Shown piece by piece: positions 4,676 through 6,067 of a stretch of DNA of 6,067 bases. The notes under the pieces were generated by a model. That model worked only from the letters and a program-made list of their open reading frames with translations. It searched no databases and was not told where the DNA came from. Source of the DNA: Chitinophagales bacterium (lineage in GTDB: Bacteria; Bacteroidota; Bacteroidia; Chitinophagales; JADIYW01); the NCBI GenBank assembly GCA_020848315.1, contig JADLAH010000228.1:1-6067 (forward strand), given 5' to 3'. The stretch's first letter is position 1, and each line of letters begins with the position of its first letter. Both the position numbers and the translations under genes were made by a program.

Positions 4676-6067
4676 TTATTTAATGTCTGCCAAATCATCG
4701 CATAATTGCTGATATTCCGTAGTTTTTGAAATTTCATCAAAAGATCCGTCGGCCAGAATTCGGCCTTCATGCATGAAAATAATCCTGTCGCAAAGTCTCA
4801 TAATATCCTCGTTGGAGGTTTTTATCATCAGGGTGTAAGTGGTTTTTTCGTTAAACAGATAATTCAGTAGTAATTTTTTATCCTTTTTGTTCAGCAGATA
4901 GGTAAAGTCATCGAGCAGCAGCAAATTAGGGCGTTTCAATAAAGCTCTGCCCAACAGGATTTTTGCTCTCGTACTTTCCGCCAGTTTAATGCCTTGAGTA
5001 GATAAATGCTGATAGATGCCATCTTTGTGTTTCAGGATAAATTCCTTCAAACCGATTTCGCCGGCCAATTGCATAATCTCATCCGGCGGGCAGTTCAAAG
5101 AGCCTACCTGCAAATTGTCAATCAGCGAGCCTTCGAATATTTCTGACTCAGAAAAATAGGCACCAATTCTTCTGCGCAATTCATACACATCATAACTGAA
5201 GAACGGAATATTGTTTACCATGATGGATCCGTCATACTGCGTGTAGGCGCCTGTCAGCAGTTGCAGAATGGAAGATTTTCCAGCACCGCGCGAACCGATG
5301 ATGGCAATCTTTTCACCTTGTTTGACGGACAGATTGATGTTGTTCAGGATCTGTTTGCTTTTTTCGGTATATCGGAATGAAACGTTGTGGAGGCTGATGT
5401 CCATACGGGAAATCGGTTCGGTATAGGTAGGATGGAATTCCTCTATTGGATTATCCAGCACTTTACTTGTTTTTTCGAGCGCTGTCAGGAAGTCGTACAG
5501 TCCCTCCATGCTCGTGATGATTTTTTCCACCGATGACAACGTCATGATTATTACGATTTCTGTCGCGATAAATTGTCCGATATTTATTTTATTGGAAAAA
5601 AACAACCAGCATCCGATAATCAGCAGAATCAACGTGACAGCTGTCTTGAAGAAAATGAATAACCAGAATTGTGTTTCGAGTACGCGGAAATGTTTCTTGC
5701 GCACCTGAATATAGCCCATCAGCTGCTCGTTGGTCCGATGAATGGCGAAATCCGTTTTTCCTCTGAGTTTGAAAGTCTTGATGTTGCGCGCCACTTCTTC
5801 CATCCAGAAACCCACTTTGTATTTATAGTCGGATTCTTCCATGGATGTTTGTATGCCCTGTGGTATGGTGTATTTTAATACGAGATAGAGTACGAACATC
5901 AGTAGAATTCCGAAGAAAATAAACACCGGATGGTAGAGGGAAAGCAGGGTGAGTCCGAACAGAATCTGTATGGTGGCTACCGGCACTTCCAGCAATAGTT
6001 TGGCAATTCCTTTCTGAATGGAAGCGGTATCAAAAAATCGATTCACCAGTTCCGGCAGGTGATAGTC
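4676..6067 (-). CDS. ABC exporter with degenerate ATPase domain (5' end outside window)
   Basis: The reading frame stays open to the window edge (463 residues visible), so the true start is outside. The GTG at 6046 is not the start, because in-frame residues before it (DYHLPEL) continue the family's ELVNRFF element. Using visible numbering, membrane helices lie at about 30-45, 48-67, 134-157 and 165-187, i.e. the last four of the usual six. The ATPase domain runs from about 222 to 463. Walker A is intact (GSRGAGKSS, 258-266). The Q-loop segment (304-311, YFSESEIF) has no Gln, and the LSGGQ signature is replaced by LAEST (362-366). Walker B ends LLLLDD (382-387), with Asp where the catalytic Glu normally is. 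The D-loop reads YLLN, and the H-loop His position holds Ser or a neighbour (IKTSNED, 415-421). It belongs to the type I secretion/efflux ABC group and leads the operon with HlyD and TolC. A C39 peptidase domain could precede the visible part. Confidence 0.9.
   Translation of the reverse strand, partial: DYHLPELVNRFFDTASIQKGIAKLLLEVPVATIQILFGLTLLSLYHPVFIFFGILLMFVLYLVLKYTIPQGIQTSMEESDYKYKVGFWMEEVARNIKTFKLRGKTDFAIHRTNEQLMGYIQVRKKHFRVLETQFWLFIFFKTAVTLILLIIGCWLFFSNKINIGQFIATEIVIIMTLSSVEKIITSMEGLYDFLTALEKTSKVLDNPIEEFHPTYTEPISRMDISLHNVSFRYTEKSKQILNNINLSVKQGEKIAIIGSRGAGKSSILQLLTGAYTQYDGSIMVNNIPFFSYDVYELRRRIGAYFSESEIFEGSLIDNLQVGSLNCPPDEIMQLAGEIGLKEFILKHKDGIYQHLSTQGIKLAESTRAKILLGRALLKRPNLLLLDDFTYLLNKKDKKLLLNYLFNEKTTYTLMIKTSNEDIMRLCDRIIFMHEGRILADGSFDEISKTTEYQQLCDDLADIK

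Noticed and set aside
6044..6046. GTG at 6046 as the start of the ABC gene
   Set aside because: The frame stays open to the window edge, and the residues before it continue the conserved ELVNRFF element, so the gene is cut by the window.

Overview
The window looks like a chromosomal stretch from a member of the phylum Bacteroidota. Three things point there: promoter boxes of the TAnnTTTG type (one with a TTTG box 19 nt upstream), starts without Shine-Dalgarno sequences and with A-rich leaders, and the style of the ClpS, Aat, HlyD and ABC proteins. The family within the phylum cannot be fixed from the sequence alone.

Left part (1-514, + strand): the 3' end of an alanine-rich gene, a strong terminator, then a second small alanine-rich gene with its own promoter and terminator. 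The second encodes a predicted lipoprotein of 85 residues with a possible surface-export signal. The two look like tandem relatives, each transcribed separately.

Middle (550-875): a tRNA-Met(CAU) gene on the - strand with its own promoter and hairpin terminator. Just downstream of it lies a decayed partial copy of its 3' half and downstream flank. Between the tRNA and the next gene is a short divergent promoter region.

876-1875 (+ strand): clpS and aat, one base apart. Together they form an N-degron module. Aat attaches Leu/Phe to protein N-termini, and ClpS recognises such N-termini and hands the proteins to the ClpAP-type protease.

1862-6067 (- strand): a three-gene export operon transcribed toward aat. 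The order is an ABC transporter (N-terminus outside the window), an HlyD-family periplasmic adaptor and a TolC-family outer membrane protein, with gaps of 14 and 1 nt. The set forms a complete inner membrane to outer membrane conduit, type I secretion or efflux; no substrate is visible. The ABC ATPase domain keeps Walker A but has lost or altered the Q-loop glutamine, signature motif, catalytic glutamate, D-loop and H-loop histidine. This is the most unusual protein-level feature here. tolC and aat converge and overlap by 14 nt.

I see no mobile element, CRISPR array or clearly new system. The points most worth following are the degenerate ATPase, the alanine-rich lipoprotein pair and the tRNA remnant.
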